Translations under genes and position numbers: made by a program | DNA from: Azonexus sp. | GTDB lineage: Bacteria; Pseudomonadota; Gammaproteobacteria; Burkholderiales; Rhodocyclaceae | Direction of reading: 5' to 3' | DNA: 64,000 bases | Assembly: GCA_017983755.1 (NCBI GenBank) | Contig: JAGOAU010000001.1 | Coordinates: forward strand, 124,001-188,000 | The notes under the pieces: model-generated | What the model was told of the DNA's origin: nothing | What the model saw: the letters and a program-made list of their open reading frames with translations, nothing else | The model's database searches: none | Shown here: positions 1 to 14,185 of the stretch, one piece after another | Numbering within the stretch: the first letter of the stretch is position 1 | Layout of the letters: every line of letters starts with the position of its first letter

Positions 1-729
1 GACAACGACTGGCTGGCGCTGCAAACGACCTACGGCCACCTGCGCGTCCTCGCCGATCTCGGCTTCCGGCCCGAACAGGTGCAAATGGCGCTGGCCACCC
101 TCGACCGGTCCATGCAGCGCATGAAACCGCAGGCCAGCCAGTGGCGGCCGGACAAGGTTTTCCTCTTCGCCGGCCACATGATCGACGCCCCGGACCGCCC
201 CGAGCCGCGTTTCCCGGCGGACAAGGAAAGCATCGCCGCAGCCCGCATCGGCGCCGCCCTCGATGCCCTGGGCGCCGGCCCCGACGACCTCGCCATCGCC
301 CAGGGCGCCGCCGGTGGCGACTTGCTGTTCGCCGAAGCCTGCCTGGCGCGCGGCGTCCGCTTCCAGATGCTGCTGCCGCTGCCCGAGCCGGAATTCATCG
401 AGGCCTCGGTCCTGCCCTGCGGCGACGGCGAATCGTGGCGCGCGCGCTACCTCGCCCTGCGCGAGCGCCTGGCGCTGCCGCCGCGCATCATGCCCGACGA
501 ACTCGGCCCGCTGCCGCGCGACCGCAACGGCGAGCCACTCGACCCCTTCGAGCGCTGCAACCTGTGGCTGCTCTACAGCGCGCTCAGCCAGGGGCTCAGC
601 CGCGTCCGCTTCGTCTGCCTGTGGAACGGCGGCGGCGGCGACGGCGCCGGCGGCACCGCCCACATGGTCAAGGAAGTTGCACGGCGTACCGGCCAGGTCA
701 CCTGGCTGGATACGCGCGAGCTTTGGTAA
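1..729 (+). CDS. C-terminal part of a SLOG/Rossmann-like domain protein (5' truncated)
   Basis: The frame is open from the first base, so the gene starts upstream of the window; 242 codons are visible. After about 45 residues of helical-looking sequence comes a compact alpha/beta domain beginning VFLFAGHMIDAPDR and continuing with a Gly-rich AQGAAGGDLLFAEACL segment and a LLPLPEPEFI strand. That layout resembles nucleotide-sensing SLOG/LOG-like Rossmann folds. From memory, similar C-termini occur on tetratricopeptide or TRAFs-binding-domain proteins near bacterial caspases; I cannot confirm this here. It lies 64 bases before the caspase gene in the same orientation and is probably the sensor or regulatory part of that cluster. 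Domain assignment is inference. Confidence 0.6.
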   Translation, partial: DNDWLALQTTYGHLRVLADLGFRPEQVQMALATLDRSMQRMKPQASQWRPDKVFLFAGHMIDAPDRPEPRFPADKESIAAARIGAALDALGAGPDDLAIAQGAAGGDLLFAEACLARGVRFQMLLPLPEPEFIEASVLPCGDGESWRARYLALRERLALPPRIMPDELGPLPRDRNGEPLDPFERCNLWLLYSALSQGLSRVRFVCLWNGGGGDGAGGTAHMVKEVARRTGQVTWLDTRELW

Positions 730-793
730 CGACGACAGGAAACAGGAGCCAGCCACACCTTCACCCGCCACACCATCATCGAGGAGACCCATC

Positions 794-1627
794 ATGGCCA
801 AGAATGCCCTCTGCATCGGCATCAACAACTATCCCGGCACCCACATGGATTTGCAGGGCTGCGTCAACGACGCCAACGACTGGGCCGCCGTCCTCGGCGA
901 GCGCGGGTTCAAGGTGGCGAAGCTGCTCGACGACCAGGCGACGAAGGCTGCCATGGTCAAGGCAATGAGCGACCTGATCGGCAAGGCGGGCAAGGGCGAC
1001 AGCCTGGTCATCACCTTTTCCGGCCACGGCACCTACCAGCCGGACGAGGATGGCGACGAGGCCGACGGCCTCGACGAAGCGCTCTGCCCCTACGACCTGC
1101 AAACGAAGGGCGAAGCGCTGATCGACGACGAAATCCGCAGCATTTTCGGCGCCCGCAAGGCCGGGGTGCGCATCGTTCTGATTTCCGACAGCTGCCATTC
1201 CGGCACCGTGACGCGCGCCGCCAGGGCCGAGAAGGATGCCGACACGCGGCCGCGCTTCATGCCGATGGGCAACTGGCTGCCGACCAAGTTGCTGCCGAAG
1301 GATCGCGCCGGCAAGCCGGCGACGACGATGGTCGCCCCCGCCGGCACCTCGCCGCTGCTCAGCGCCTACTCGAACAAGCTTGGCGACCTGTTGCTCTCGG
1401 GCTGCAAGGAAGGCCCCAACAATTACAGCTACGACGCCCGCATCGCCGGCCGCTTCAACGGCGCCTTCACCTATTACGCGCTGAAGGCGCTGAAGGCCCT
1501 GAAGGAAGGCGCCACCTACGCCGACTGGCACAAGGGCATCGTCAAGTACCTGCCGTCGGCCAGCTACCCGCAGTCGCCGCAGATCCTCGGCAGCGCGGGC
1601 GCGCGCAAGGGCAAGGTTCTCGCCTGA
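794..1627 (+). CDS. Caspase-family (peptidase C14, metacaspase-like) protease
   Basis: 277 residues made up almost entirely of a caspase fold. The N-terminus (NALCIGINNYPG, then GCVNDANDW) is the usual strand-1 and helix of bacterial metacaspases. The catalytic pair is visible as SGHGT (His78) and DSCHSGT (Cys134). There is no signal peptide, so it should act in the cytoplasm as a Cys protease, probably cutting after basic residues as metacaspases do. A GAGGAG Shine-Dalgarno sequence about 9 bases ahead supports the ATG at 794. It is flanked by the SLOG-like gene and, 39 bases downstream, the large CHAT protein, so two different caspase-superfamily proteases sit side by side. Substrate and trigger are unknown. 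Confidence 0.9.
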   Translation: MAKNALCIGINNYPGTHMDLQGCVNDANDWAAVLGERGFKVAKLLDDQATKAAMVKAMSDLIGKAGKGDSLVITFSGHGTYQPDEDGDEADGLDEALCPYDLQTKGEALIDDEIRSIFGARKAGVRIVLISDSCHSGTVTRAARAEKDADTRPRFMPMGNWLPTKLLPKDRAGKPATTMVAPAGTSPLLSAYSNKLGDLLLSGCKEGPNNYSYDARIAGRFNGAFTYYALKALKALKEGATYADWHKGIVKYLPSASYPQSPQILGSAGARKGKVLA

Positions 1628-1666
1628 ACGCAGCTTGCCCCGCCCCAACCCTCGGAGGAGCCTGCC

Positions 1667-7116
<5,450 letters not shown>

Positions 7117-7120
<4 letters not shown>

Positions 7121-7785
7121 GCCCGCGCCCAGCCAAAAGCAAAGCCAAAGCCGGCAGCGGCGAGCCGACCGCGACCCGCCGCCGCGCCGCCCCCGCCACT
7201 GCGCGGACGCCGCCGGCCGCGTCCGATTTATCGGCCACCCCACTGGCCGAAATCCGCCGCGCCGGCCTCGATCCGCGCGCGCTGATCGCGCCCAATTTCC
7301 GCGTCTACGAACTGACACGCTCCGAACTCGCCAGCCGGCGCGGCATTGCCAACGGCTTCGCCAGCGAGGGCGAACTGCACGCCGCCATCCACCTCGCCCG
7401 CCACGTGCTGCAGCCGGTGCGCGACGCCTTCGGCTCGTTCACGCCGAACAGCGTCTATCGCGGCCAGGCTCTGGAGCGGGCGCTCAAGAACAAGCCGGCG
7501 ACCTGGCTCAGCACCAGCCAGCACGCCACCGGCGAAGCCTGCGATATCGAGATCGTCGGCATGGCGACGCTCGAACTGGCGGCCTGGGCGCGCGATCATC
7601 TGGCCGATTTCGACCAGATCATCTGCGAATGCTACGACCCGCGCAAAGGCCCCAACTCGGGCTGGGTGCATGTCTCGCTGAAGGCGCCGGGCAGCGGCGC
7701 CAATCGCAGGCAATGCCTGAGCTATGTCGCCGACCCGGCGAGCGGGCGGCTGGTCTACGTGCACGGCCTGACGGCGATGACCTGA
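7117..7785 (+). CDS. M15-type (hedgehog/DD-peptidase fold) zinc peptidase
   Basis: 222 residues; the ATG overlaps the stop of the CHAT gene (ATGA), so the two are translationally coupled. The first 40 residues are a basic, Ala/Pro-rich tail without a hydrophobic core, so no signal peptide is seen. The catalytic domain carries the M15 zinc signature SxHxxGxAxD as SQHATGEACD (His136, Asp143) and a second zinc-ligand His in GWVHVS (His185). M15_3 members are D-Ala-D-Ala carboxypeptidase-like and include phage endolysins. Here the protein stays in the cytoplasm unless released. In this cluster it could be a peptidoglycan-damaging effector or a protease cofactor; both are inference. Confidence 0.75.
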
Positions 7786-7788
7786 GCC

Positions 7789-9366
7789 ATGCTGCCCGGC
7801 AAGATCGCCTTCCTGCTGATCCTCGCCACCTTCCTGTCGGTAATCGGCGCGCTGATCGTCGCCAACCGCTACCGGGCGGCGATGCAGCGGCTGATGAAAA
7901 CCGGGCAAAAATCGCTGTCGACCGCAACCGGCGGCAGCGCGGCGCCAGGCTTGCCGGCCGCCGCCGATCTGCCGCCCGTGGCCGTCAGCCTGGACGACAA
8001 CCGGCGTGCCGAACGCCGGCTGATCGCCGCCTTCCTCGCCCTGACCCTTCTGATGGCGCTGACCCGCACGCTGCAGATGCAGATCATGGCCGACGGCCCG
8101 ATCACCTGGAAGACCGTGCTGACGCTGACTGCCGCCTACGCCTGGGCAGTCGTCCCGGTGATCGCCGTCATCCACCGCTGGCGCCGCCGCCGGCTGGTCG
8201 GCACGCTGCTGCTCTGGTTCGTCGCCGCCGTCGCGCTGCTCACCTGGCGGGTCAACGAGAACGTCAGCTTCGCGCAGGTCCTGTTCTGGATGTCGCTCGA
8301 CATCGGCCTGCCGCTGGTCATCGTCACCGCCCTCTGCCTCGGTGGCGCCACCCGCGCCGTCGGCCCCTGGCTGGCGCCGGTCTTCATCGTCCTGTGCTGG
8401 GCCTCGCAGGCCGGCGTCGACCTGCTCTCCGAACTCGTCGACCGGCAAAGCCCGCTGCTCTACTGGCTGATCGGCTGGCTGCCGGCGACCGGCGCCATTG
8501 CGCTGTTCGCCCTCGCCCCGTGGCTCGTCGCCTGGTGGCCGGCCAAGGCGCTCGGCCGCTGGCTGGCCGCCGCCTATGCCCGGCGGCAGATTTCCGAGCT
8601 GCTCTACCTGTTCACCGCCGTCTGGGTCATCGCCCTTACCGGCCCCGCCCTCGGCGCCATCGCCGACCTCGGCTGGGGCGCCCTGCTCGTCTTCCTGCCG
8701 CTGCTGTGGATACCGCTCGGCGCGTGGGCCATGGAGGTCGTTACCGGCAAACGTTCAACCGGCCGCCCGCCGACGCTGCTGGTGCTGCGCGTCTTCCGCC
8801 AGGACGCCAACGTCCAGGATCTCTTCGACCGCGTCATCGACCGCTGGCGGTCCACCGGCAACACCGTGCTGATCGCCGGCACCGACCTCGTGGACCGTAC
8901 CATCGACCCCGACGACATCTTCACCTTCATCGACGGCCGCCTCGCCGAGCGCTTCATCCGCAGCCCCGCCGACGTCCCGCGCCGGCTGGCCGAATTCGAG
9001 TTGCGCCCCGACGTCGAGGGCCGCTACCGGGTCAACGAGTGCTACTGCCACGACACTACCTGGCAGGACGCCCTGGCCGAACTGGTCCGCGCCAGCGACG
9101 TCGTGCTGATGGACCTGCGCAACTTCATCGCCCAGAACGCCGGCTGCCTGCACGAACTGCGGGTGCTGGCGACGACCCCGGGACTGGCCCGCGTTGTCGT
9201 CCTGATCAACGAACAGACCCGCCTGCCCGAGGCTCAGGCAGCCATCGCCGAAGCCACCGCAACCGCGCCAGCGGGGCGCTTCGTCTGGCTCGAACAACAG
9301 GGTGAACGGCCGCCGGGAACCGAGCAGGTGCTGGCGCCGTTGTTCGTCGGCCCCGGCGGTCGGTAG
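7789..9366 (+). CDS. Polytopic membrane protein with C-terminal TIR/NDT-like soluble domain
   Basis: 525 residues, starting 3 bases after the M15 gene stop. The first residue block (LLILATFLSVIGALIV) and about seven more hydrophobic stretches to about residue 320 make an integral membrane half. From about residue 330 there is a soluble alpha/beta domain: it opens with LLVLRVFRQD, continues through long charged helices and contains ASDVVLMDLRNF followed by GCLHEL. The last two segments resemble the D-V-V-x-x-D-L and N-x-x-E-L pattern of TIR and nucleoside deoxyribosyltransferase folds. It is a plausible membrane-bound effector or sensor of the caspase/CHAT cluster. The domain name is a tentative reading of short motifs and no catalytic Glu has been proven. 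Confidence 0.6.
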   Translation: MLPGKIAFLLILATFLSVIGALIVANRYRAAMQRLMKTGQKSLSTATGGSAAPGLPAAADLPPVAVSLDDNRRAERRLIAAFLALTLLMALTRTLQMQIMADGPITWKTVLTLTAAYAWAVVPVIAVIHRWRRRRLVGTLLLWFVAAVALLTWRVNENVSFAQVLFWMSLDIGLPLVIVTALCLGGATRAVGPWLAPVFIVLCWASQAGVDLLSELVDRQSPLLYWLIGWLPATGAIALFALAPWLVAWWPAKALGRWLAAAYARRQISELLYLFTAVWVIALTGPALGAIADLGWGALLVFLPLLWIPLGAWAMEVVTGKRSTGRPPTLLVLRVFRQDANVQDLFDRVIDRWRSTGNTVLIAGTDLVDRTIDPDDIFTFIDGRLAERFIRSPADVPRRLAEFELRPDVEGRYRVNECYCHDTTWQDALAELVRASDVVLMDLRNFIAQNAGCLHELRVLATTPGLARVVVLINEQTRLPEAQAAIAEATATAPAGRFVWLEQQGERPPGTEQVLAPLFVGPGGR

Positions 9367-9512
9367 CCCCTGGATCAGCCATTCCATTTCGCATGCTGCA
9401 ATGCATTAATTTGTTGGCCAACCCATTGAAAGACGGCTGGTAAAAGCCTAGGATTTGTTTGTCGCAACGCAGCATCGGTTGCCACAATCATCCCAACCCC
9501 ATCGGTGAAACC

Positions 9513-9692
9513 ATGCCGCACACCCACGCCCCGACCAAGGCCGAAGCCGTCCATGAAGCGCTGGACGAATACGTCGAAGCCAACCATCACGCGCCGGAAA
9601 TCCACGACAAGGCGCGCATCATTTCCAGTGCAATCACGCAGTGGGAACATGAAGAGGTCGAGTTGCGCCACGCGGCACATTCCACCAACTGA
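9513..9692 (+). CDS. Small His-rich hypothetical protein
   Basis: 59 residues, nine of them His (PHTH, NHH, and others spread over the length), mostly predicted helix, no membrane segment. The ATG at 9513 is preferred over an in-frame TTG at 9459, although the GGTGA ahead of it is a weak ribosome site. It stands alone between the membrane effector and an intrinsic terminator 28 bases after its stop, so it is probably a single-gene transcript. No family recognised; metal binding is only suggested by composition. Confidence 0.5.
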   Translation: MPHTHAPTKAEAVHEALDEYVEANHHAPEIHDKARIISSAITQWEHEEVELRHAAHSTN

Positions 9693-9719
9693 CAAGCAAG
9701 ACCATAAGAGAACAGCACT

Positions 9720-9745
9720 GCCGGGCTCGCTGCCCGGCTTTTTTT
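9720..9745 (+). terminator. Intrinsic terminator
   Basis: GCCGGGC stem, TCGCT loop, GCCCGGC stem, then seven T. It ends transcription of the small His-rich gene and insulates the upstream cluster. Confidence 0.85.
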
Positions 9746-9878
9746 CGTGCTTCGAATGCGAGGCACAGAGCGGACTCCCCTTCCGGGTCGGCCGCCCAGG
9801 CTGACCGAAGCCGTGCCTGATGCCATCAGGCTGAAGTGACCGGGTGGCCGCCAGCCCTCCGCAAATCGGGACTGCTCG

Positions 9879-11417
9879 TCAGCTCCCCTTGCGGTAACGC
9901 GCAATTTCGCAGTCCGCCGCCTGTTCGACGAAGGCAACCGGCGTCAATAACTTGCGCTGGCCGTCCTCTTCATATTCCAGGGTTTCGTGAGCGCTGAAGG
10001 ACGCGAGCGGCATCACGACGCGGACCTCGCCGGCGGCATTGCCCTCGCGAATCATCAGCGCCGGAATGCTGTCGACCGCCGCGTAGGTCGACGCCACACG
10101 CATCCTGAGGTCAACCGGTGTCCCATGCAGCGCCAACATCTCGATACCAACCTGTGCATCCGACTCGCCCAGGCGATGACAACGGCGGATGATCCCGAGT
10201 TGCCAGGTAGCGCTGCCTTCGGGCTGCATCGCTATCAGCGCGCCGACCTTGAGCCATTCGCCAGGAATGCTGTTGAGCACCGCGCCGAAACCGCCACGGC
10301 TGACATCCTCGACGACCCAGCTCTCCATCGGCAGATGGATGCCAAGCCCGGAAAAATTACCGGAGAACACCATGCGGACATTGACCAGCCCGTTCACGAC
10401 CAGAACCCGTTGCTTGACGCTGTAACGCCGGTTGCGCCGCTGCGGTGGCACTGACGCCAGATAGACGGAAAGATGATGCAGCACGGGAAGCAGCGCCTGC
10501 GCATCATATTGCCCACCGGGAACAAGACTCCCCGGCACGTCGAGCCCCTTTTCCAGATCATGGATGCATTTCAGGATAGCCGCGTGAGCCTTCGCCGGCT
10601 TGAAGAAGCGCTGCGTCGCCTCGGCATGCGGCGGCTTGCGGGCCAGGCGCGCCGGCGGCCCGGCATGCGCCAGATCAACCCAATAGACGCTGTCCCGCTC
10701 AACCTCGGCGGAAAAGACGAATCCGGGCGAAAAATGGGCAATCAGCCGTTCGGCCAGTTCGATTTGCAACGGCAGCAGGTTGTCCAGGGTGGCGGCATGG
10801 AAGGCGACGACCTTGGCGAATTCGAGTTGCGGACTGCCCACATCCGAAGCAGCGTCGCGCGACCGGATTTCCCGGCCCGAGTTTCCCGCGCGCTCGGCCA
10901 CCAGCAGGGCTGCCCCGAGACGCTGCCAGAGATCGCCGGTCGACGTCACGTAGTGGAATTGCTCCCACTTGAGCACATTGCCCAGCGCAGCGATCAGTCG
11001 GGCACACAAGGCCGGCAGCATCTGCCTGAACTGAGCACCGGGGACCCTTGCGCCAGCCTTCGGCAGGCAGCGTTCGTAGCTGACCGCCAGCATGATCCAG
11101 AACCCATGGCTGATGGTCCACAGGCATTTTTCTTCGGAGCGGGACAGACGCGGCGAATGCAGATAATCCCTGGACAATCGCTTGAGATGAGGCCGTGCCG
11201 CATCGTGCAGACGGCTGACCGCCTCATACAGGCGGTCTTCGGGGAAGTCCGGAACGCCCTGCAACGACTCCAGCCAGCCGACGATCTGGTCGAGGGCCTT
11301 GAACGCATTGTCACCCGGGATTTCATCGATGACGCGACGCAACACCCGCGGGTCCGTCAGCGGGTGGGCCGTTTTCTGCCCCCCGCTGCGGGTCAAGCTG
11401 AGCAGGATTTCAAGCAT
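9879..11417 (-). CDS. PilZ-like domain protein, 512 aa
   Basis: The start ATG at 11417 has GGAG ten bases ahead. The N-terminal two thirds are helical and unrecognised, with no signal peptide or membrane segment. Around residues 325-380 lies a pattern typical of PilZ c-di-GMP receptors: an Arg-rich RRNRRYSVKQRV followed about 35 residues later by VEDVSRGGFG (the D/N-x-S-x-x-G motif). A beta-rich stretch follows (about 385-500), where ligand-dependent PilZ output usually sits. It likely senses c-di-GMP in the cytoplasm; the partner is unknown. Flanking genes do not indicate a pathway. PilZ assignment is moderately secure because both half-motifs are present. Confidence 0.6.
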   Translation of the reverse strand: MLEILLSLTRSGGQKTAHPLTDPRVLRRVIDEIPGDNAFKALDQIVGWLESLQGVPDFPEDRLYEAVSRLHDAARPHLKRLSRDYLHSPRLSRSEEKCLWTISHGFWIMLAVSYERCLPKAGARVPGAQFRQMLPALCARLIAALGNVLKWEQFHYVTSTGDLWQRLGAALLVAERAGNSGREIRSRDAASDVGSPQLEFAKVVAFHAATLDNLLPLQIELAERLIAHFSPGFVFSAEVERDSVYWVDLAHAGPPARLARKPPHAEATQRFFKPAKAHAAILKCIHDLEKGLDVPGSLVPGGQYDAQALLPVLHHLSVYLASVPPQRRNRRYSVKQRVLVVNGLVNVRMVFSGNFSGLGIHLPMESWVVEDVSRGGFGAVLNSIPGEWLKVGALIAMQPEGSATWQLGIIRRCHRLGESDAQVGIEMLALHGTPVDLRMRVASTYAAVDSIPALMIREGNAAGEVRVVMPLASFSAHETLEYEEDGQRKLLTPVAFVEQAADCEIARYRKGS

Positions 11418-11633
11418 TCAACCACTCCATTGAAAGTTGCCCCCGGGAGTTCGGAGTTTAGCTTGCGATGTCCCGGCGTGGTATGCAAATGTTTTAGTCC
11501 GCCCACCAGAATGATGACTTGTGTGAAGAATTCCACGGCGTGGCGCAATGCGTGGGTGGTCATGGCAAGAGGCCGATTGACGAGATCATCCCTGAAACCC
11601 TGAGGAGCCGAGCCAAGTCGGCAAACAGCCTGC

Positions 11634-12176
11634 CTACCTGACCAAAATGGGTGGCACCGGTCGCAGGATGTAAACCTCGACCCAATCCCGGTTTCGCCTG
11701 GCGACCGATTTGTGTTCATCGCCGAACGAAGCGGTTTGAATTCGCCGCGATGGAACACGCAGCTTTTCCAGGTACTGTTTGACCACGCGGAGGGACCGTT
11801 CGGCCTCGCCAATATTCCATGCCGAACTGCCGCCCTCCGGAACGTAGCCGACAAGACGGATCGACACCCGGTCGTCGCCGGCAATCGAATCGGCAACCCG
11901 CCGGAGCCGCAACTGCATCTCCGGCGAGAGACTGGAACTGCCCGCGCGCAATTTGATGATGGCATCGGGCTTGACGCCCTTGTCAGGCATGTCGGCACCG
12001 TCCCTGGCGGATTCATTTTCCGCTGGCCGGCCCGCCTCTGCGGCCGGATTGGCCGAGACCGGCGACGCGACCTGGCTTGTCTGCGAGGGTGCGGCAGGCT
12101 GCGGACCCGAACACCCCTGAACACCGATGGCAACTACCGAGACAACGATTGCGGCAATCTGAAAGGAGGATCGCAT
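11634..12176 (-). CDS. OmpA-like domain lipoprotein
   Basis: 180 residues from the ATG at 12176. A GTG at 12218 would add 14 residues ahead of the signal peptide and is less likely. The N-terminus is a lipoprotein signal: MRSSFQ, a hydrophobic core, and lipobox GVQGC with the acylated Cys near residue 22. A Pro/Ala/Ser-rich linker to about residue 70 leads to an OmpA C-terminal-like domain with RLVGYVPEGG, NIGEAERSLRVVKQYL and ASFGDEHK, corresponding to the peptidoglycan-binding fold (usually GHxDxxG and N-x-x-L-S-x-x-R-A). The usual His-Thr-Asp pattern is replaced by YVPEGG, so peptidoglycan binding may be altered. It is probably periplasm-facing and anchored in the outer membrane. Confidence 0.65.
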   Translation of the reverse strand: MRSSFQIAAIVVSVVAIGVQGCSGPQPAAPSQTSQVASPVSANPAAEAGRPAENESARDGADMPDKGVKPDAIIKLRAGSSSLSPEMQLRLRRVADSIAGDDRVSIRLVGYVPEGGSSAWNIGEAERSLRVVKQYLEKLRVPSRRIQTASFGDEHKSVARRNRDWVEVYILRPVPPILVR

Positions 12177-12437
12177 AAGGGGCCAACGTATCAACTTGAC
12201 AGCCGTACATCCTCGCACAGGGATTCAAGGCAGTTCGTTACAGTTTGTCATCCGGCTTAAATCGGGTTTTCGCGTTGGTTGGTTGTCGGCCGGTCGGCCG
12301 TTCCGGTCATTTGACTGGCGGCCTTACTTGGTACGTAATGCACCGACCAGCAGCCATTTAGCTGCAAGTGGCGTCGAGCATTGACCTCCTGGCTTGGCGA
12401 CTGTGGACCCTTGACCCAATTCCGACTGAATCGCCCC

Positions 12438-13343
12438 CTAACTGACAAGGCGTTCGCCGCCTGCGTCTCGAACGACAGCGACGGCGGGATGAGGTAGTCG
12501 TTTATAGGTGGAGATGGCATACCAGCTTTCGCTCACCCCCTGGAGCGCGCCGAGTGGCTGGCTCTGAAATTGCGCCAGGATGTCGGCCTGCATCGCGGCC
12601 GGTGCAGGAAAGAGTCCAAGGCCGGCGCGGCCGAAAGTCTTTAGCAGAGCGCTGTCGCTGAATTCCCCGACGATTTCGGGTCGGAGATCGTGAGCTTCGA
12701 ACCAGGCGTCGATAGCACCGCGCAGCGGGTCGCTACGCGTCGGGAGCAGCAGAGGGGCACCGTCGAGGTGCCGGGGAAATTCCTGTCCGTATCGGTCGCA
12801 CAGGTCGACGCTTCCGAAAAGCGAGATGCCGACATTGCCCAGCAAGTGGGAATCCAGCTTCAGATTGGCCCGCTGCGGCGCCGAACGGTCGGCAACGACG
12901 AGATCGAGACGGTTGAGCGCCAGTTCCCCGAGCAGGTGTTCGAACTCGCCCTCGATGCACTCCAGGCGGAGCTTGAGCGGTGGCTGAAGCAGGCTTTCCA
13001 GCAGGCGGAACGAGATCAGCTTGGGAACCGCATCGGTGACGCCGACGGAGAACCGGGGCCGGTTGAACGCGCTTTCGGCCAGCGCCTCGCGGAGCTTCCC
13101 GCCGATATGGAAAATCTGTTCGGCATAGACAAGCGCGGTGCGACCGGCCTCGGTCAGGATCAGCGACCGTCCCTGCGGGGCGAACATGGCCTGGCCAAGT
13201 TGGCGCTCAAGCAGGGTAAGCTGGGTGCTGATGGTTTGTACCGACAGGCCGAGCCGTTCCGCCGCGCGCGTGATGCTGCCCTCCTTGGCTACCGCCCAGA
13301 AATACAGGAGATGCCTATAGTTCAGGTCGTCGGGTTTCATCAT
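12438..13343 (-). CDS. nhaR: LysR-family regulator, NhaR-like
   Basis: 301 residues. The N-terminal winged helix (NYRHLLYFWAVAKEGS, then TRAAERLGLSVQTIS) and the following LTEAGRTALVYAEQIF segment match NhaR, which activates Na+/H+ antiporter genes in response to Na+ and high pH. The rest is the usual LysR effector-binding domain. Two adjacent ATG codons mark the start and there is no strong Shine-Dalgarno sequence. It is divergent from the small-protein/TerB/TerC/PAP2/DgkA operon, sharing a 120-base AT-rich gap, which suggests it regulates that operon. No nhaA antiporter is in the window, so the target assignment is inference. Confidence 0.75.
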   Translation of the reverse strand: MMKPDDLNYRHLLYFWAVAKEGSITRAAERLGLSVQTISTQLTLLERQLGQAMFAPQGRSLILTEAGRTALVYAEQIFHIGGKLREALAESAFNRPRFSVGVTDAVPKLISFRLLESLLQPPLKLRLECIEGEFEHLLGELALNRLDLVVADRSAPQRANLKLDSHLLGNVGISLFGSVDLCDRYGQEFPRHLDGAPLLLPTRSDPLRGAIDAWFEAHDLRPEIVGEFSDSALLKTFGRAGLGLFPAPAAMQADILAQFQSQPLGALQGVSESWYAISTYKRLPHPAVAVVRDAGGERLVS

Positions 13344-13463
13344 TTTTATTCCATAAAATGGAAACGTATTATCGCAAATGTTCTGTTTATTGGTTAATTA
13401 CGAACCCTTACAGTGCGTCCGTGCGCTGCGGATTCCCGTGGCGCCCTGACAGAGGAGAACACC

Positions 13464-13664
13464 ATGATTACCATCAATGACTGCGAAGCATTTTGCGATG
13501 CCGATCCCGGCTGGGCCCGCGAACTGGCGCGCCGCGAGCGACTCGACATGGTTCAGGCTTATGCCCAGGCCCACGAGTTGATGACGGGGGCCGCGGTTCC
13601 GGTCATGCCGGCCCGCCCGGCGCAATCAGTTGAGGTTGATTCCGGCTACCGCCGTGCGGCCTGA
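13464..13664 (+). CDS. Small hypothetical protein at head of terB/terC operon
   Basis: 66 residues with a clear AGGAG ribosome site seven bases ahead of the ATG. It contains two Cys (DCEAFC) near the N-terminus, a charged helix WARELARRERLDMVQAYAQAHEL and a Pro/Ala-rich tail. No known family recognised. It is ten bases from the TerB-like gene, so it is the first gene of an operon divergent from the NhaR-like regulator. Confidence 0.6.
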   Translation: MITINDCEAFCDADPGWARELARRERLDMVQAYAQAHELMTGAAVPVMPARPAQSVEVDSGYRRAA

Positions 13665-13674
13665 GGAGAACGAC

Positions 13675-14139
13675 ATGATGCGCTTGCACGCCGGTGAATC
13701 CCTGCCGCCGGTCTTTGGCTTCCGGCACCCTCTGCGCGCGTATGCGACCAACAGTCCGCGCGCCCAGGCCAGACTGGTCGTGCTCGCCTTGCTGGCCGAT
13801 GGCCGGCTCGATGAGCGTGAAATCGACACCCTCGACCGGCGGTGCATCCTCGCCGATCTGGGAATTGCGCGGTCGGCCTTTGCCGAGGTGCTGTACGATT
13901 TCTGCAGTGATGTTGCCGGACAGTTGCCGGTGAGCGGCGGCGGCTACCAGATTGCCCCGAAGGCATTGGGCGGCATGCTGGATGAAGTGTCCGACCCTGC
14001 GGCGCGCGAGAAACTGCTGCGCCACATGCTGGCAGTTATCAACAGCGACGGCCGGTTGAGCGATGCCGAGAGCAACCTGATCTACAGCATGCTTGAGCGC
14101 TGGCGGCCCCGGCGGGCCTGTGGGGGGCAGATGCCCTGA
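13675..14139 (+). CDS. TerB-like protein
   Basis: 154 residues from the first of two adjacent ATG codons, with GAGGAG about ten bases ahead. The sequence is an all-helical TerB-like (tellurite resistance) domain: LVVLALLADGRLDEREIDTL near residue 40 and the repeat-like LLRHMLAVINSDGRLSDAES near residue 120, each with the Asp-Gly-Arg-Leu-x-x-x-E metal-binding pattern of the family. TerB proteins are cytosolic or membrane-associated partners of TerC proteins, and a TerC-family gene follows 46 bases downstream. Confidence 0.7.
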   Translation: MMRLHAGESLPPVFGFRHPLRAYATNSPRAQARLVVLALLADGRLDEREIDTLDRRCILADLGIARSAFAEVLYDFCSDVAGQLPVSGGGYQIAPKALGGMLDEVSDPAAREKLLRHMLAVINSDGRLSDAESNLIYSMLERWRPRRACGGQMP

Positions 14140-14158
14140 GCCGACACGCATGTCGGCT
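14139..14158 (+). other. Intercistronic hairpin before terC
   Basis: Perfect 8-base stem AGCCGACA / TGTCGGCT around a CGCA loop, starting at the last base of the TerB-like stop codon and ending 27 bases before the terC start. There is no T-run, so it is not a plain terminator. It may be a processing or translational control element. Confidence 0.5.
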
Positions 14159-14185
14159 GACTGAGAAGAACTAAGGGAGGTGGAA

